Positions 33,041 to 42,579 are shown, numbered from the stretch's first letter. The stretch: DNA of 64,000 nt from Flavobacteriaceae bacterium (GCA_002746415.1 NVXD01000022.1:1-64000); one strand, 5' to 3'. The notes: generated by a model not told the origin, from the sequence alone. Numbers and translations are program-made.

Positions 33041-34876
33041 ATGATATCTACGCAAAACTACTTAATAAAACAGCTGCCAAAAGCTACTGTCTTTATAAAT
33101 ACCAAATTTGAAGTCATCCATGTTTCTGACAAATGGATCAACTATTTTGACTATTCAAATATAGATTTAATAGGTAAAAACATATTTGAATTATTTGATT
33201 CTGTAAGTAAAGAATGGCATCAAGTAATCGAAGATTGTTTGTTGGGAAAATCTAGTGATTCTGGTATTGAAATGCATTTTGACTCCGAAGGGAAAAAAAA
33301 ATGGTTTGAGTGGGTAAACATTCCTTGGTATGATGAATACGAAAACATCATTGGAGTAATAGTGCAAACAGAAGACATCACCAAAAAAGTGCTTACTGAG
33401 CTAAGGTTCAACAAAATGGAAGCGCTATTAACGGAGAAATTAGAAATTGCTAAAATTGGAAATTGGGAATATGATGCCATAACTGACACCTTAATTTGGT
33501 CCAAAATGACCAAAATGATTCATGAAGTCCCTATGGACTATGTTCCCGATGTTGAAACCGCCATTAATTTTTACAAAGAGGGGTATGATAGAAATGTATT
33601 GTCCATGGCAATGTTCAATGCCAGTAATCATGGCACCTCCTGGAAAAATAAATTACAACTTATAACCGCTAAAGGAAAAACGGTATGGGTTATTGCAGCT
33701 GGTAAGCCAATATTTACAGATGGAAAATACACAGGGCTCATAGGTACATTTCAGGATATTACTGAGCAAGTACAAACAGAAATAAAAACAATTGAAAGAA
33801 AAAATCTTCTAAGGGCACTGATAGATAATCTCCCTCTTAATGTCTATATAAAGGATTTGGAATCAAAAAAAATATTGGTCAACAAAGCCGAAATTGAGTT
33901 TTCGGGATTTGAAAAAGAAGAAGACCTAATAGGTAAAGATGATTTTGATTTTTTAGATGAAAGCAGTGCAAAAATGTGTCGCGAAGAAGATGTATCTGTA
34001 ATGAAATCTTTAAAACCACTGCTGGACAAAGAAGATGTAATCATTAGAAAAGATGGAAAATCTTCCACCTTTTTAACATCAAAAATTCCATTAATTGAAG
34101 AAGGAGGCAACGTTACTGGACTCATAGGGTTTAGCTTGGATATATCAAACCTTAAACAAAAAGAAGAAGAACTGAGAAATTTAATCAATGTGACTTCCTT
34201 ACAAAACAAGAAACTTATTGATTTTGCTCATATCATATCACATAATTTAAGATCACATACTGCTAATTTTTCTATGCTTTTGGAATTTCTTGTAAATGAA
34301 AAGAAAGAAAAAGAAAAGAAAAAGATTATAAGCATGCTGGTTAAAGCCTCAGATAATTTATTGGAAACACTTGGTAATTTAAATGATGTCATCACCATAA
34401 ACACCAATACAACTTTAAAAAAGAAGTCCATACGGATGAATGATAAAATAGACATTGTAAATACCAAATTGAAAACACTTCTAAAAAACAATAAGGCTAA
34501 AATTAAAAACAAGGTGTCAAATAATGATTATATAACTGCTGTGCCATCATATTTGGAAAGCATTTTAATGAATTTCATTACCAATGCCGTTAAATACAAA
34601 CACGCTGATAGGGACCCAATAATCACCTTATCTCTTACAAAAAATAATGATTATTCCATCTTAAGTATAGCCGATAATGGAATTGGAATCGATTTAAAAA
34701 AATATGGCGATAAATTATTTGGAATGTACAAAACATTCCATAACAATGCAGATGCAAAAGGAATTGGCCTATATATTACTAAAAACCAAATAGAAGCAAT
34801 GAGCGGGAAAATAATCACTAGTAGTGAAGTGGGAAAAGGAACTATTTTTAATATATATTTTAATGAAAGAATTTAA
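33041..34876 (+). CDS. PAS domain sensor histidine kinase
   Basis: A 611-aa soluble kinase with no transmembrane segment. Three PAS modules are visible: about 1-115 (INTKFEVIHVSDKWINYFDY), about 125-245 (IGNWEYDAITDTLIWSKMTK, with PAC FQDITEQVQ) and about 258-375 (LPLNVYIKDLESKKILVNKA, PAC GLIGFSLDISNLKQ). The phosphoacceptor region reads HIISHNLRSHTANFSMLL, with His-Thr where Pro-Leu is usual. The ATPase domain has NFITNAVKYKH, IADNGIGIDLKKYGDK and GIGLYITKNQIEAM. ATG at 33041 is preferred to GTG at 33029. Its stop overlaps the response regulator start. Confidence 0.92.
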   Translation: MISTQNYLIKQLPKATVFINTKFEVIHVSDKWINYFDYSNIDLIGKNIFELFDSVSKEWHQVIEDCLLGKSSDSGIEMHFDSEGKKKWFEWVNIPWYDEYENIIGVIVQTEDITKKVLTELRFNKMEALLTEKLEIAKIGNWEYDAITDTLIWSKMTKMIHEVPMDYVPDVETAINFYKEGYDRNVLSMAMFNASNHGTSWKNKLQLITAKGKTVWVIAAGKPIFTDGKYTGLIGTFQDITEQVQTEIKTIERKNLLRALIDNLPLNVYIKDLESKKILVNKAEIEFSGFEKEEDLIGKDDFDFLDESSAKMCREEDVSVMKSLKPLLDKEDVIIRKDGKSSTFLTSKIPLIEEGGNVTGLIGFSLDISNLKQKEEELRNLINVTSLQNKKLIDFAHIISHNLRSHTANFSMLLEFLVNEKKEKEKKKIISMLVKASDNLLETLGNLNDVITINTNTTLKKKSIRMNDKIDIVNTKLKTLLKNNKAKIKNKVSNNDYITAVPSYLESILMNFITNAVKYKHADRDPIITLSLTKNNDYSILSIADNGIGIDLKKYGDKLFGMYKTFHNNADAKGIGLYITKNQIEAMSGKIITSSEVGKGTIFNIYFNERI

Positions 34877-34886
34877 TGAAAGAATT
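34861..34886 (+). repeat. Tandem 13-bp duplication at the kinase/regulator junction
   Basis: The unit TAATGAAAGAATT occurs twice in direct succession. The first copy encodes the kinase end, the second the TAA/ATG overlap and the regulator start, so the duplication may have created the coupling. Confidence 0.7.
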
Positions 34887-35280
34887 TAATGCCATATGCA
34901 TCATTGATGATGACCCAATTACAGTATTTGGGATAAAAAAAATGCTGAGCATAGTTACTAAGTGCGACAACATTATCACCTATTATAACGGAAAGTTAGC
35001 AATAGATGGTCTTAGAGAGATAGTAAACAACAATGAAGATATTCCAGATATAATATTCTTGGATATTAATATGCCAATAATGGATGGATGGCAGTTCTTG
35101 GAAGAATTTATTGCTATTCCAATGAAAAAAAAGATACGGATAAACATTGTTACTTCATCCATTGATCCTTTGGACATAAAAAAGGCCGAAATGTACAAGT
35201 CAATGTCCCATCATACTGTAGTGTTTAACAATAAGCCTATTACAAGAAGTGTTATTGAAGAGATAACAAACGCAGCTTAG
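34876..35280 (+). CDS. Single-domain response regulator
   Basis: A 134-aa CheY-like receiver without output domain. Acidic pocket CIIDDDPITVFGIKKML, phosphoacceptor Asp in DIIFLDINMPIMDGW, switch Ser/Thr in NIVTSSIDPLDIKKA and Lys in FNNKPITRSVIEE. It overlaps the PAS kinase gene (TAATG), so the pair is one two-component system, passing the signal by protein contact or phosphorelay. Confidence 0.93.
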   Translation: MKEFNAICIIDDDPITVFGIKKMLSIVTKCDNIITYYNGKLAIDGLREIVNNNEDIPDIIFLDINMPIMDGWQFLEEFIAIPMKKKIRINIVTSSIDPLDIKKAEMYKSMSHHTVVFNNKPITRSVIEEITNAA

Positions 35281-35303
35281 TTTAATAAGCTTAATAATTT
35301 GTT

Positions 35304-35341
35304 TATTTTTGAATTTGAGAACCAGTTTATAACAACTGGTT
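35304..35341 (+). promoter_or_regulatory. -7 box and leader hairpin of the M14 peptidase gene
   Basis: TATTTTTG at 35304-35311 matches TAnnTTTG. AACCAGTT (35320-35327) and AACTGGTT (35334-35341) then form an 8-bp hairpin in the predicted leader, with no T run after it. No good -33 element was seen. Confidence 0.45.
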
Positions 35342-35363
35342 ACCTATCAAAAAATACAGACAA

Positions 35364-37106
35364 ATGAAACGCTTTTTGTTATTTACAGTACTACTTGGTT
35401 TTCTTTCATGTGAAGAAAAACAGGAGGATTTAGTGGTTAATTTTCAAACTCATTTTGAGCACTCCAAAGGAGAAGAGACCGCCACATATGACCAAACAAT
35501 AGCATTCTACATAGAACTTGCCAAGGAATTTCCAAAACTTAACATACGGACCATAGGTGAGACCGATAGTGGTTTTCCTTTGCATATCGTGACATATAAT
35601 CCTGAGGGAGATTTCAACTTTCAAAAAATCCGAGAGGACAAGACCATTATTCTTATCAATAATGGCATTCATGCAGGAGAAAGTGATGGTATAGATGCTA
35701 CAATGCTCTTATATCGAGATTTGGTTACAGAAAAATTAACTCCTCCAAAAAATACTGTTTTAGTCACTATCCCTATTTATAATGTTGGGGGAGCTTTAAA
35801 TAGAAATGCTACAACACGAGTAAATCAGAATGGCCCAAAATCTTACGGGTTTCGTGGAAATGCCAAAAATTATGACCTCAATAGGGATTTTATTAAGACT
35901 GATTCTAAAAATGCCAGAACATTTGCCAACATTTTTCATTTAGTACAACCAGATATTTTCATAGACAACCATGTAAGCAATGGGGCTGACTATCAATATG
36001 TTCTGACACATCTTTTTACCCAACACAATAAATTGGGTAATGAGTTGGGAGACTACCTGCACAATAGTATGATGCCTTCTCTAGAAGCCGAATTGACTAA
36101 GGACAATTGGGATATTACACCCTACGTAAATGTATTCAATGAAGTGCCAGAAAATGGATTTTCTCAATTCATGGATCATCCCAGATATTCCACAGGGTAT
36201 ACCACACTATGGAACACCTTGGGTATGATGGTTGAAACACATATGCTAAAACCTTATAAAAAAAGAGTTGAAGGCACCTATCAACTTATGGTAAAAATGA
36301 TAGCTATTGCAGAAAAAGATGGTAAGAAAATAAAAACACTAAGAAAAGAAACCCTAGCGAATCAATTAAAACAAGAAATGTATTATCACAATTGGCAAAT
36401 AGACACCTCCAAAACTTCTACATTGCAGTTTAAAGGATATGAAGCTGATACTATTCCAAGTGAGATAACAGGGTTCCCAAGACTTAAATATGACAGGGAA
36501 AAACCTTTTACCAAAGAAGTAGTTTACAGCAATTATTTTGTGCCATTAGATACCATAAAAATTCCAGAAGCATATCTTGTTAAAAAAGAATGGTCCAAAG
36601 TGATTGACTTACTCGGTTTAAACAACATCAACTACACGACATTGGAAAAGGACACCTTGCTTACAGTAGAATCTTATAGAATTGATGATTATAAAACTCG
36701 GACCAATGCTTATGAGGGGCATTACCCACATTATGAAACAAGCGTTTCCATGTCCACAAAAAAAATACAATTTTATAAAGGAGATTATTTGATTCCTACC
36801 AATCAAATAGGAATGAGGTACATTTTGGAGACTTTGGAGCCAGAAGCAATGGATTCTTTTTTTAACTGGAATTTCTTTGATACAGTACTTCAGCAGAAAG
36901 AAGATTTTTCCCCTTATGTTTTTGAGGAAGTAGCTTTAGAAGTTTTAAAAAACAACGACAGTTTAAAATTAGAATTTGAACTTAAAAAAGTTAATGACTT
37001 GGAGTTTTCAGAAAATTGGTATGCGCAATTAAATTGGATTTTTCAACATTCCAAACATTATGAACAAGCTCACTTACAATACCCAATTTATAGGCTTTCA
37101 AAGTAA
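35364..37106 (+). CDS. M14 family zinc carboxypeptidase lipoprotein
   Basis: A 580-aa protein with lipoprotein signal MKRFLLFTVLLGFLSCEEK (Cys 16). The M14 domain has the zinc motif HxxE in NNGIHAGESDGIDATM (about 102-105), the third ligand His in DIFIDNHVSNGADYQYV, and the catalytic Glu in GMMVETHMLKPYKK. The C-terminal 250 residues are a beta-rich extension of unknown role. Probably cuts C-terminal residues from peptides outside the inner membrane. It converges with the NUDIX gene 7 bp downstream. Confidence 0.9.
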   Translation: MKRFLLFTVLLGFLSCEEKQEDLVVNFQTHFEHSKGEETATYDQTIAFYIELAKEFPKLNIRTIGETDSGFPLHIVTYNPEGDFNFQKIREDKTIILINNGIHAGESDGIDATMLLYRDLVTEKLTPPKNTVLVTIPIYNVGGALNRNATTRVNQNGPKSYGFRGNAKNYDLNRDFIKTDSKNARTFANIFHLVQPDIFIDNHVSNGADYQYVLTHLFTQHNKLGNELGDYLHNSMMPSLEAELTKDNWDITPYVNVFNEVPENGFSQFMDHPRYSTGYTTLWNTLGMMVETHMLKPYKKRVEGTYQLMVKMIAIAEKDGKKIKTLRKETLANQLKQEMYYHNWQIDTSKTSTLQFKGYEADTIPSEITGFPRLKYDREKPFTKEVVYSNYFVPLDTIKIPEAYLVKKEWSKVIDLLGLNNINYTTLEKDTLLTVESYRIDDYKTRTNAYEGHYPHYETSVSMSTKKIQFYKGDYLIPTNQIGMRYILETLEPEAMDSFFNWNFFDTVLQQKEDFSPYVFEEVALEVLKNNDSLKLEFELKKVNDLEFSENWYAQLNWIFQHSKHYEQAHLQYPIYRLSK

Positions 37107-37113
37107 ATTGAAA

Positions 37114-37701
37114 CTAATCTTTAAACAAGATTTTAATGTTTGTATACGAGTTATTTAATGCTTTTTTTATTTTGTTGGGCCCTTTCCATTTCACTTTCTC
37201 AATACCTTCATCTTTTTGGCCTACTAACTCCCCTTTATAGGATGTCTTCATGGCATACCAATGCACTTCTTTTAACTTGTATACACCATTTCTTTTAAAA
37301 ACATGATATGTGGTTTTAAGAAAGTTTTCAATTTTAAGCCCTCTAACACCTGTTTCTTCTTCAACTTCTCTAATTGCACATGCCTCAATTGTTTCTCCTT
37401 TATTCAATTTTCCTTTGGGTAAATCCCATTTATCATTCCTATAAATAAAGAGTACTTTTCCAGATTTATTGGTCACCACACCACCTGCCGCAACAACTAA
37501 TGGGATTTTTTTAGTAAACTTCTTTAAAAGTTCTTCATGATTGGGATGATATATATAAGCTTCAGTTTGCTTCTTTTTCACCAAAGAGTCTATAGCATCG
37601 TTAATGGCTTCCCCGTTTAATAAAAAATATTTTTGATTTACAGTATCTGATAACTTATTTGTTAAAATCAGTGGAGCTTCATTAACAAAAACTTTATACA
37701 T
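37114..37701 (-). CDS. NUDIX hydrolase
   Basis: A 195-aa protein whose second half is a NUDIX domain: box GKLNKGETIEACAIREVEEE followed by TGV matches G-x5-E-x7-REVxEExG. The first half (about 1-75, MYKVFVNEAPLILTNKLSDT) is a flavobacterial extension. It hydrolyses a nucleoside diphosphate derivative; the substrate is unknown. ATG at 37701 is chosen; an earlier TTG at 37722 lies in the -7 box. Divergent from pyrE with only 7 bp between start codons. Confidence 0.9.
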   Translation of the reverse strand: MYKVFVNEAPLILTNKLSDTVNQKYFLLNGEAINDAIDSLVKKKQTEAYIYHPNHEELLKKFTKKIPLVVAAGGVVTNKSGKVLFIYRNDKWDLPKGKLNKGETIEACAIREVEEETGVRGLKIENFLKTTYHVFKRNGVYKLKEVHWYAMKTSYKGELVGQKDEGIEKVKWKGPNKIKKALNNSYTNIKILFKD

Positions 37702-37727
37702 TTGCGGTATGGTTTTAGACAAAGATA
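37697..37727. promoter_or_regulatory. Interlocked divergent -7 boxes of pyrE and the NUDIX gene
   Basis: Plus strand TACATTTG (37697-37704) lies 4 nt before the pyrE ATG and covers the NUDIX start codon. Minus strand TATCTTTG (37727-37720) lies 18 nt before the NUDIX ATG and inside pyrE codons 4-7. Both match TAnnTTTG exactly; no perfect TTG -33 was found for either. Confidence 0.6.
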
Positions 37728-38350
37728 CAGCTAAAAAGACAGCAGAACTTCTATTGCAAATTAATGCAATTAAGTTGAATCCTGAAAATCCGTTTACCTG
37801 GGCATCTGGATGGAAATCCCCAATCTATTGTGATAATAGGGTTTTACTCTCATACCCAGCAATACGAACTTATATTAGGGAAGAAATAGCAAAACAAGTT
37901 GAATCTTTGTATGGAAAACCAGATGTAATTGCTGGTGTGGCCACAGGCGCAATAGGTATAGGTATTTTAGTTGCCCAAGCCATGGGACTACCGTTCATTT
38001 ATGTTAGGCCTGAAGCTAAAACCCATGGAAGGCAAAACCAAATAGAGGGTCATTTAGGGGCTAACCAAAATGTGGTTGTTATAGAAGACCTAATAAGTAC
38101 CGGGAAAAGTAGTCTTAATGCAGTTGACGCCTTGAAAGAGGCTGGGGCCACAATAAAAGGAATGGTAGCAGTTTTTACATATGGCTTTGATGTAGCAACA
38201 ACAAATTTTAAAGATAAAAACGTTGTCCTACATACCCTTTGTGATTATGAACAACTTGCACAATTGGCATTAGAGACCAATTATATAAAAGATGAACAAT
38301 TAAACACACTATTGGAATGGAGAAAGAGTCCTTCCACATGGAAACAATAA
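37709..38350 (+). CDS. pyrE: Orotate phosphoribosyltransferase
   Basis: A 213-aa enzyme adding phosphoribose from PRPP to orotate in UMP synthesis. The PRPP motif is NVVVIEDLISTGKSSLNAVD; NPFTWASGWKSPIYCDNRVL and IYVRPEAKTHGRQNQIEG are the orotate and catalytic loop regions. Normal length. It starts 7 bp from the NUDIX ATG, and its -7 box predicts a mRNA with almost no leader. Followed 4 bp later by an SRPBCC gene. Confidence 0.97.
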   Translation: MVLDKDTAKKTAELLLQINAIKLNPENPFTWASGWKSPIYCDNRVLLSYPAIRTYIREEIAKQVESLYGKPDVIAGVATGAIGIGILVAQAMGLPFIYVRPEAKTHGRQNQIEGHLGANQNVVVIEDLISTGKSSLNAVDALKEAGATIKGMVAVFTYGFDVATTNFKDKNVVLHTLCDYEQLAQLALETNYIKDEQLNTLLEWRKSPSTWKQ

Positions 38351-38354
38351 AATT

Positions 38355-38747
38355 ATGCATATAGAATCACCAAAAAAAACCGTTAGCAAAAGCAGCAAGG
38401 AAGTCTATGAATTCCTTATTGATGTTAATAATTTTGAATGCTTAATGCCGGAAAATATTGCGAAATTTGAAGTTTTAAGCAATGATAAATTTCTTTTTGC
38501 ATTAAAGGGAATGCCAGAAATTATATTGAAACAAAAGGAAATTATTCCCTATGAAAAAGTTGTTCTAGGTGCTGCAAGTGACAAGCTCCCTTTTACCCTT
38601 ACAGCTGATATCACTACTATTGATGAAAATAACAGTGATGTAATTCTACATTTTGAAGGAAAATTTAATGCCATGATGGCAATGATGATAAAAACTCCAA
38701 TTACCAATTTTATTGGGACGTTAGCAGATAATTTGAGTAAAATATAA
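38355..38747 (+). CDS. SRPBCC (START-like) family protein
   Basis: A 130-aa protein with a helix-grip fold pattern: KTVSKSSKEVYEFLIDVNNF at the start, a curved sheet (FLFALKGMPEIILKQKEIIP), and a long C-terminal helix (FNAMMAMMIKTPITNFIGTL). Such proteins bind hydrophobic ligands; this one has no recognised substrate. It is 4 bp after pyrE, so co-transcribed, and converges with the biotin ligase gene leaving 1 bp. Confidence 0.85.
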   Translation: MHIESPKKTVSKSSKEVYEFLIDVNNFECLMPENIAKFEVLSNDKFLFALKGMPEIILKQKEIIPYEKVVLGAASDKLPFTLTADITTIDENNSDVILHFEGKFNAMMAMMIKTPITNFIGTLADNLSKI

Positions 38748-38748
38748 C

Positions 38749-39480
38749 TTAATATAAAAGCTTAAGTTCCTTTAAATCAAATTCTCCTAGAATATCATCT
38801 TCCAATGTCACTAAAAGTTTTCCTTGCAATGATATTCCTCTTATAAAGCCCATAAACATTTCGTCCTTCTCATTTATAAAGGTTGATGGTTTGTCCTTTC
38901 TAAAAAGTAAATTTTCATATTCAGTCCTTAATTGTTCAATGGTTTTTCCTTCCGAAACTTCAAACCTGTTTTCTATTTTTTCCATGATGGATACCAACAT
39001 TTCGTCCAAATCAATATTTTGTCCCAAAATTAATTTCAAAGATGAAACATTTGGCAGTCCTCCAAACTTTAATTGATTCACATTTAACCCTATTCCAACG
39101 ACCGAAGATTGAATGTTTGTTCCAGAAAGCATATTTTCAATTAAGATTCCGCAAATTTTTGCATTACCTGACAGAATGTCGTTTGGCCATTTTATCCTTA
39201 AATCAGGCACATTTAGCCCTTTTAAAGTATCGTGAATAGCCAAGGAAATTATAATATTTAATATAAACTGTTCTTTTACTACCAGCTTATTTAACCTCTT
39301 CAAGAAGCTGAATGTCAGATTTTTACCTTCTTCTGAAGCCCATGTAGTACCCATCTGACCCCTACCTCTCAATTGTTTTTTAGCAGCTACCACCGTAAGG
39401 TCATCCAATATATTATCGCACAATAAGTTCTTTAAATAAGTACTTGTTGAATCGGTGGCATTAAGTTTGATTATTTGCAT
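38749..39480 (-). CDS. birA: Biotin--[acetyl-CoA carboxylase] ligase
   Basis: A 243-aa enzyme that activates biotin as biotinyl-AMP and attaches it to carrier lysines. Motifs: KKQLRGRGQMGTTWASEEGK (biotinyl-AMP loop), LTFSFLKRLN, LRIKWPNDILSGNAKICGIL with the catalytic Lys, and VVGIGLNVNQL. It has the small C-terminal cap domain but no N-terminal helix-turn-helix, so it is not a repressor. Pyruvate carboxylase in this window is a probable client. Divergent from rsfS. Confidence 0.95.
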   Translation of the reverse strand: MQIIKLNATDSTSTYLKNLLCDNILDDLTVVAAKKQLRGRGQMGTTWASEEGKNLTFSFLKRLNKLVVKEQFILNIIISLAIHDTLKGLNVPDLRIKWPNDILSGNAKICGILIENMLSGTNIQSSVVGIGLNVNQLKFGGLPNVSSLKLILGQNIDLDEMLVSIMEKIENRFEVSEGKTIEQLRTEYENLLFRKDKPSTFINEKDEMFMGFIRGISLQGKLLVTLEDDILGEFDLKELKLLY

Positions 39481-39548
39481 AGTTATAGCGGATAGAACAT
39501 TAGTGCAATCTTATATTCAAATCTATAGCTAAGAAAACAAAAAAATAA

Positions 39549-39556
39549 TAACTTTG
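39549..39556 (+). promoter_or_regulatory. -7 box of rsfS
   Basis: TAACTTTG matches TAnnTTTG, 20 nt before the rsfS ATG. No clear -33 element. It would drive rsfS-ftsH and perhaps the following lipid genes. Confidence 0.45.
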
Positions 39557-39576
39557 TAAAAATTTAAAATTTTTGA

Positions 39577-39954
39577 ATGCAGAAAACGAAAGCTAGTGCA
39601 GATGAGTTAATTACTTTAATCTTACATGGAATAGAAGAAGTTAAAGGAAATGACACTAACTTATTGGATCTTAGGAAAATTGAAAACACCGTTTGCGACT
39701 ACTTTATTATATGCAGTGGAACATCCAATACCCATGTAAGTGCAATCGTAAGCTCTATACAAAAAACAGTAAGCAAATCCATAAAAGACAAACCATGGCA
39801 TGTTGAAGGCTTAGAAAATGCCGAATGGGTGTTAATGGATTATGTCAATGTTGTTGTGCATGTATTCCAAAAACACATTCGCGAATTCTACGATATAGAA
39901 GGCCTTTGGGGAGATGCCAAAGTAACCAAAATAGAAAATAGCGTTAATCAGTAA
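39577..39954 (+). CDS. rsfS: Ribosome silencing factor
   Basis: A 125-aa RsfS/Iojap protein, which binds uL14 on the 50S subunit and blocks subunit joining when nutrients fall. Conserved core: ENTVCDYFIICSGTSNTHVS, KPWHVEGLENAEWVLMDYVN and VVHVFQKHIREFYDIEGLWG. Normal length. Start ATG at 39577. It precedes ftsH by 9 bp, so the two are co-transcribed. Confidence 0.97.
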   Translation: MQKTKASADELITLILHGIEEVKGNDTNLLDLRKIENTVCDYFIICSGTSNTHVSAIVSSIQKTVSKSIKDKPWHVEGLENAEWVLMDYVNVVVHVFQKHIREFYDIEGLWGDAKVTKIENSVNQ

Positions 39955-39963
39955 AAAAAAAGA

Positions 39964-41937
39964 ATGGCTAAAGATAAAAATACAAGTCCCAAAAAACCAA
40001 AATTCAGCTCATGGTGGATTTATGGATTAATTGCAATATTGTTGATTGGTTTTCAATTTTTGGGAGGCAGTGGTATGAATAGTACTGAAAAAACAACAAC
40101 TTCAGAACTCCAAGAATATTTACGCAATGGTGATGTATCGAAAATACTTATTATTACAAATACACGCCAAGCCAAAGTCTTTTTAACAGAAGAAGCTTTA
40201 CAAAAGGACGTGCATAAAGATGTTGCTAAAAAGCCATTTATTCCTTCTACTGGAATACTACCGCAATATATACTCAACTATGGAGATTTACAGAATTTTC
40301 AAGATGATATCAAAAAATTAAAGCAAGATAACAACCTCGATACTATTGTTGATTTTGATACAGAATCAAATGTATTCATGGAAATGTTATTGGGTATTTT
40401 ACCTTTTATTTTGATAATAGGTATATGGATTTATTTAATGCGCAGAATGTCAGGTGGCGGTGGCGGTGCTGGCGGACAAATCTTTAATATTGGAAAATCC
40501 AAAGCCAAACTTTTTGATGAAAACACAGATTCTAGAACCTCATTTAAAGATGTAGCTGGATTAGAAGGTGCAAAGGAAGAAGTGGAGGAAATCGTGGAAT
40601 TCTTAAGAAATCCTGACAAGTACACCTCTTTAGGAGGTAAAATCCCTAAAGGTGCATTATTGGTGGGACCTCCAGGAACAGGAAAAACATTATTAGCAAA
40701 GGCCGTAGCTGGAGAAGCTAAAGTTCCTTTTTTCTCTTTATCAGGTTCAGATTTTGTTGAAATGTTCGTAGGTGTAGGTGCATCAAGAGTTAGAGACTTA
40801 TTTAAACAAGCAAAAGAAAAATCACCAGCAATCATATTCATTGATGAAATTGATGCTATTGGTCGAGCAAGAGGAAAAAACAACTTCACCGGCGGCAATG
40901 ATGAAAGAGAAAACACGCTTAACCAGTTGCTTACAGAAATGGATGGGTTCGGCACAAATACCAATGTAATTGTATTAGCAGCTACCAACCGTGCAGATGT
41001 ATTGGACAAAGCTTTAATGAGAGCAGGTAGGTTTGATCGTCAAATCTATGTGGATCTTCCAGATATAAGAGAACGGAAAGAAATTTTTGAGGTACACTTA
41101 AGACCAATTAAAACTGCTGAAACATTAGACGTGGACTTCCTATCCAAACAAACACCTGGCTTCTCAGGTGCTGATATTGCCAATGTATGTAATGAAGCCG
41201 CATTGATTGCTGCTCGTAAAGAGAAAAAAGCGGTGACCAAACAGGACTTTTTAGATGCAGTTGATAGAATTGTTGGCGGTTTAGAAAAGAAAAACAAAAT
41301 CATAACTCCAGGTGAGAAAAAGACTATCGCATATCATGAAGCCGGTCATGCAACTGTTAGTTGGATGTTGGAACATGCTGCACCTTTGGTAAAAGTAACC
41401 ATTGTACCTAGAGGGCAATCGCTAGGGGCTGCTTGGTATTTACCTGAAGAACGTCTTATTGTGCGTACAGAACAGATGAAGGATGAAATGTGCGCCACTT
41501 TAGGAGGTAGGGCTGCAGAAAAAGTAATCTTTAATAAAATATCTACGGGTGCATTAAGCGACTTGGAAAAAGTGACCAAGCAGGCAAGAGCCATGGTTAC
41601 CGTGTATGGTCTTAGTGATGTAATAGGCAATCTTACCTATTATGATTCTTCTGGACAAAACGATTATGGTTTCTCCAAACCATATAGCGAACAAACAGCT
41701 CAAAAAATTGATCTAGAGATTTCAAAACTCATAGAAGAACAGTATGATCGTGCTGTAACCTTATTGGAAAAGCATAAAGTAAAACTTTCAGAATTAGCAG
41801 AACGTTTATTAGAAAAAGAGGTTATCTTTAAGGATGATTTAGAGAAAATCTTTGGAAAAAGACCATTCGATAAAGATTCTGAAGAAGAAACTGTTAGTGA
41901 AAAACCAGTTGAAAAGACAGAAAAGGAGAAGGAATAA
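39964..41937 (+). CDS. ftsH: ATP-dependent zinc metalloprotease FtsH
   Basis: A 657-aa membrane AAA+ protease that degrades membrane and short-lived soluble proteins. TM1 (about 18-36), a periplasmic domain, TM2 (about 140-160, [20 protein letters not shown]), then the AAA module: Walker A GPPGTGKT (about 235), Walker [12 protein letters not shown], second region of homology [20 protein letters not shown]. The zinc site HEAGH is near residue 457, third ligand region [17 protein letters not shown]. The tail is rich in Glu/Lys. It heads the run LUD-cdsA-psd. Confidence 0.98.
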   Translation: MAKDKNTSPKKPKFSSWWIYGLIAILLIGFQFLGGSGMNSTEKTTTSELQEYLRNGDVSKILIITNTRQAKVFLTEEALQKDVHKDVAKKPFIPSTGILPQYILNYGDLQNFQDDIKKLKQDNNLDTIVDFDTESNVFMEMLLGILPFILIIGIWIYLMRRMSGGGGGAGGQIFNIGKSKAKLFDENTDSRTSFKDVAGLEGAKEEVEEIVEFLRNPDKYTSLGGKIPKGALLVGPPGTGKTLLAKAVAGEAKVPFFSLSGSDFVEMFVGVGASRVRDLFKQAKEKSPAIIFIDEIDAIGRARGKNNFTGGNDERENTLNQLLTEMDGFGTNTNVIVLAATNRADVLDKALMRAGRFDRQIYVDLPDIRERKEIFEVHLRPIKTAETLDVDFLSKQTPGFSGADIANVCNEAALIAARKEKKAVTKQDFLDAVDRIVGGLEKKNKIITPGEKKTIAYHEAGHATVSWMLEHAAPLVKVTIVPRGQSLGAAWYLPEERLIVRTEQMKDEMCATLGGRAAEKVIFNKISTGALSDLEKVTKQARAMVTVYGLSDVIGNLTYYDSSGQNDYGFSKPYSEQTAQKIDLEISKLIEEQYDRAVTLLEKHKVKLSELAERLLEKEVIFKDDLEKIFGKRPFDKDSEEETVSEKPVEKTEKEKE

Positions 41938-41966
41938 AGTGTGTTACGTGAAGTTTTGTACTATTA

Positions 41967-42578
41967 ATGGGGTTATTTGATAAGTTATTTGGTGGAGGGA
42001 GTAAGAAGGATTCCAAAGAAACTTTGGAAACAAGGGGCGCTCACATGCCTAACCTTAATATCCCCATTGATGAGAAATTTACCATTTATTTCAAAAAAAA
42101 CGGTGGAAAATTTCTGTATTGTGAATCTTTCTCTGAAGTAGCTGAAGCTCTAAAAAATATTCTAGTAGAAAATCAATGGGAAAACCATCCCTTCTTTTCG
42201 ATGAATCCAAGATTGGAAGAGAAATTTTCAAAAGAGAATATTACCTTTACTGATAGAGCTCACAAAAGTGAAATATTCTTTACGACATGTGAACACTTGG
42301 TTGCCCAAAATGGTTCAATTTTGGTTTGTTCTAATCAGCTTAAGGAGAAAAAACTTCATGAATTACCCTCTAACCTTATTGTATTTGCCACAACCAGTCA
42401 GTTAATAGATTCCATAGGTGAAGGTTTAAAAACTATAAAGAAAAAGTATAAAGGCCGTATTCCAGCCAATATTACGACCATAAAACATTTTCAACTAACT
42501 CCAGAAAACAAAAATGATTTCCTTTCTTATGGCAGCACTTCCAAAAATTTATATTTATTATTGATGGAAGATTTATAA
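41967..42578 (+). CDS. LUD domain protein (LutC-like)
   Basis: A 203-aa protein with a LUD domain, the fold of LutB/LutC proteins tied to lactate oxidation in other bacteria. Conserved parts: IYFKKNGGKFLYCESFSEVA, EIFFTTCEHLVAQNGSILVC and LPSNLIVFATTSQLIDSI. No iron-sulfur cysteines are present and no lutA/lutB neighbours exist, so lactate use is not implied; its place between ftsH and cdsA is typical for flavobacteria. Function unknown. Confidence 0.87.
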   Translation: MGLFDKLFGGGSKKDSKETLETRGAHMPNLNIPIDEKFTIYFKKNGGKFLYCESFSEVAEALKNILVENQWENHPFFSMNPRLEEKFSKENITFTDRAHKSEIFFTTCEHLVAQNGSILVCSNQLKEKKLHELPSNLIVFATTSQLIDSIGEGLKTIKKKYKGRIPANITTIKHFQLTPENKNDFLSYGSTSKNLYLLLMEDL

Positions 42579-42579
42579 T

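Noticed and set aside
40431-41009. Long antisense frame opposite ftsH (and similar ones opposite pyc and trpD)
   Set aside because: No promoter, no family match and they follow codon bias of the sense gene; shadows of real genes.
41967-42578. LUD protein as part of a lactate utilisation operon
   Set aside because: No LutA/LutB partner nearby and no Fe-S cysteines; its place between ftsH and cdsA is standard.
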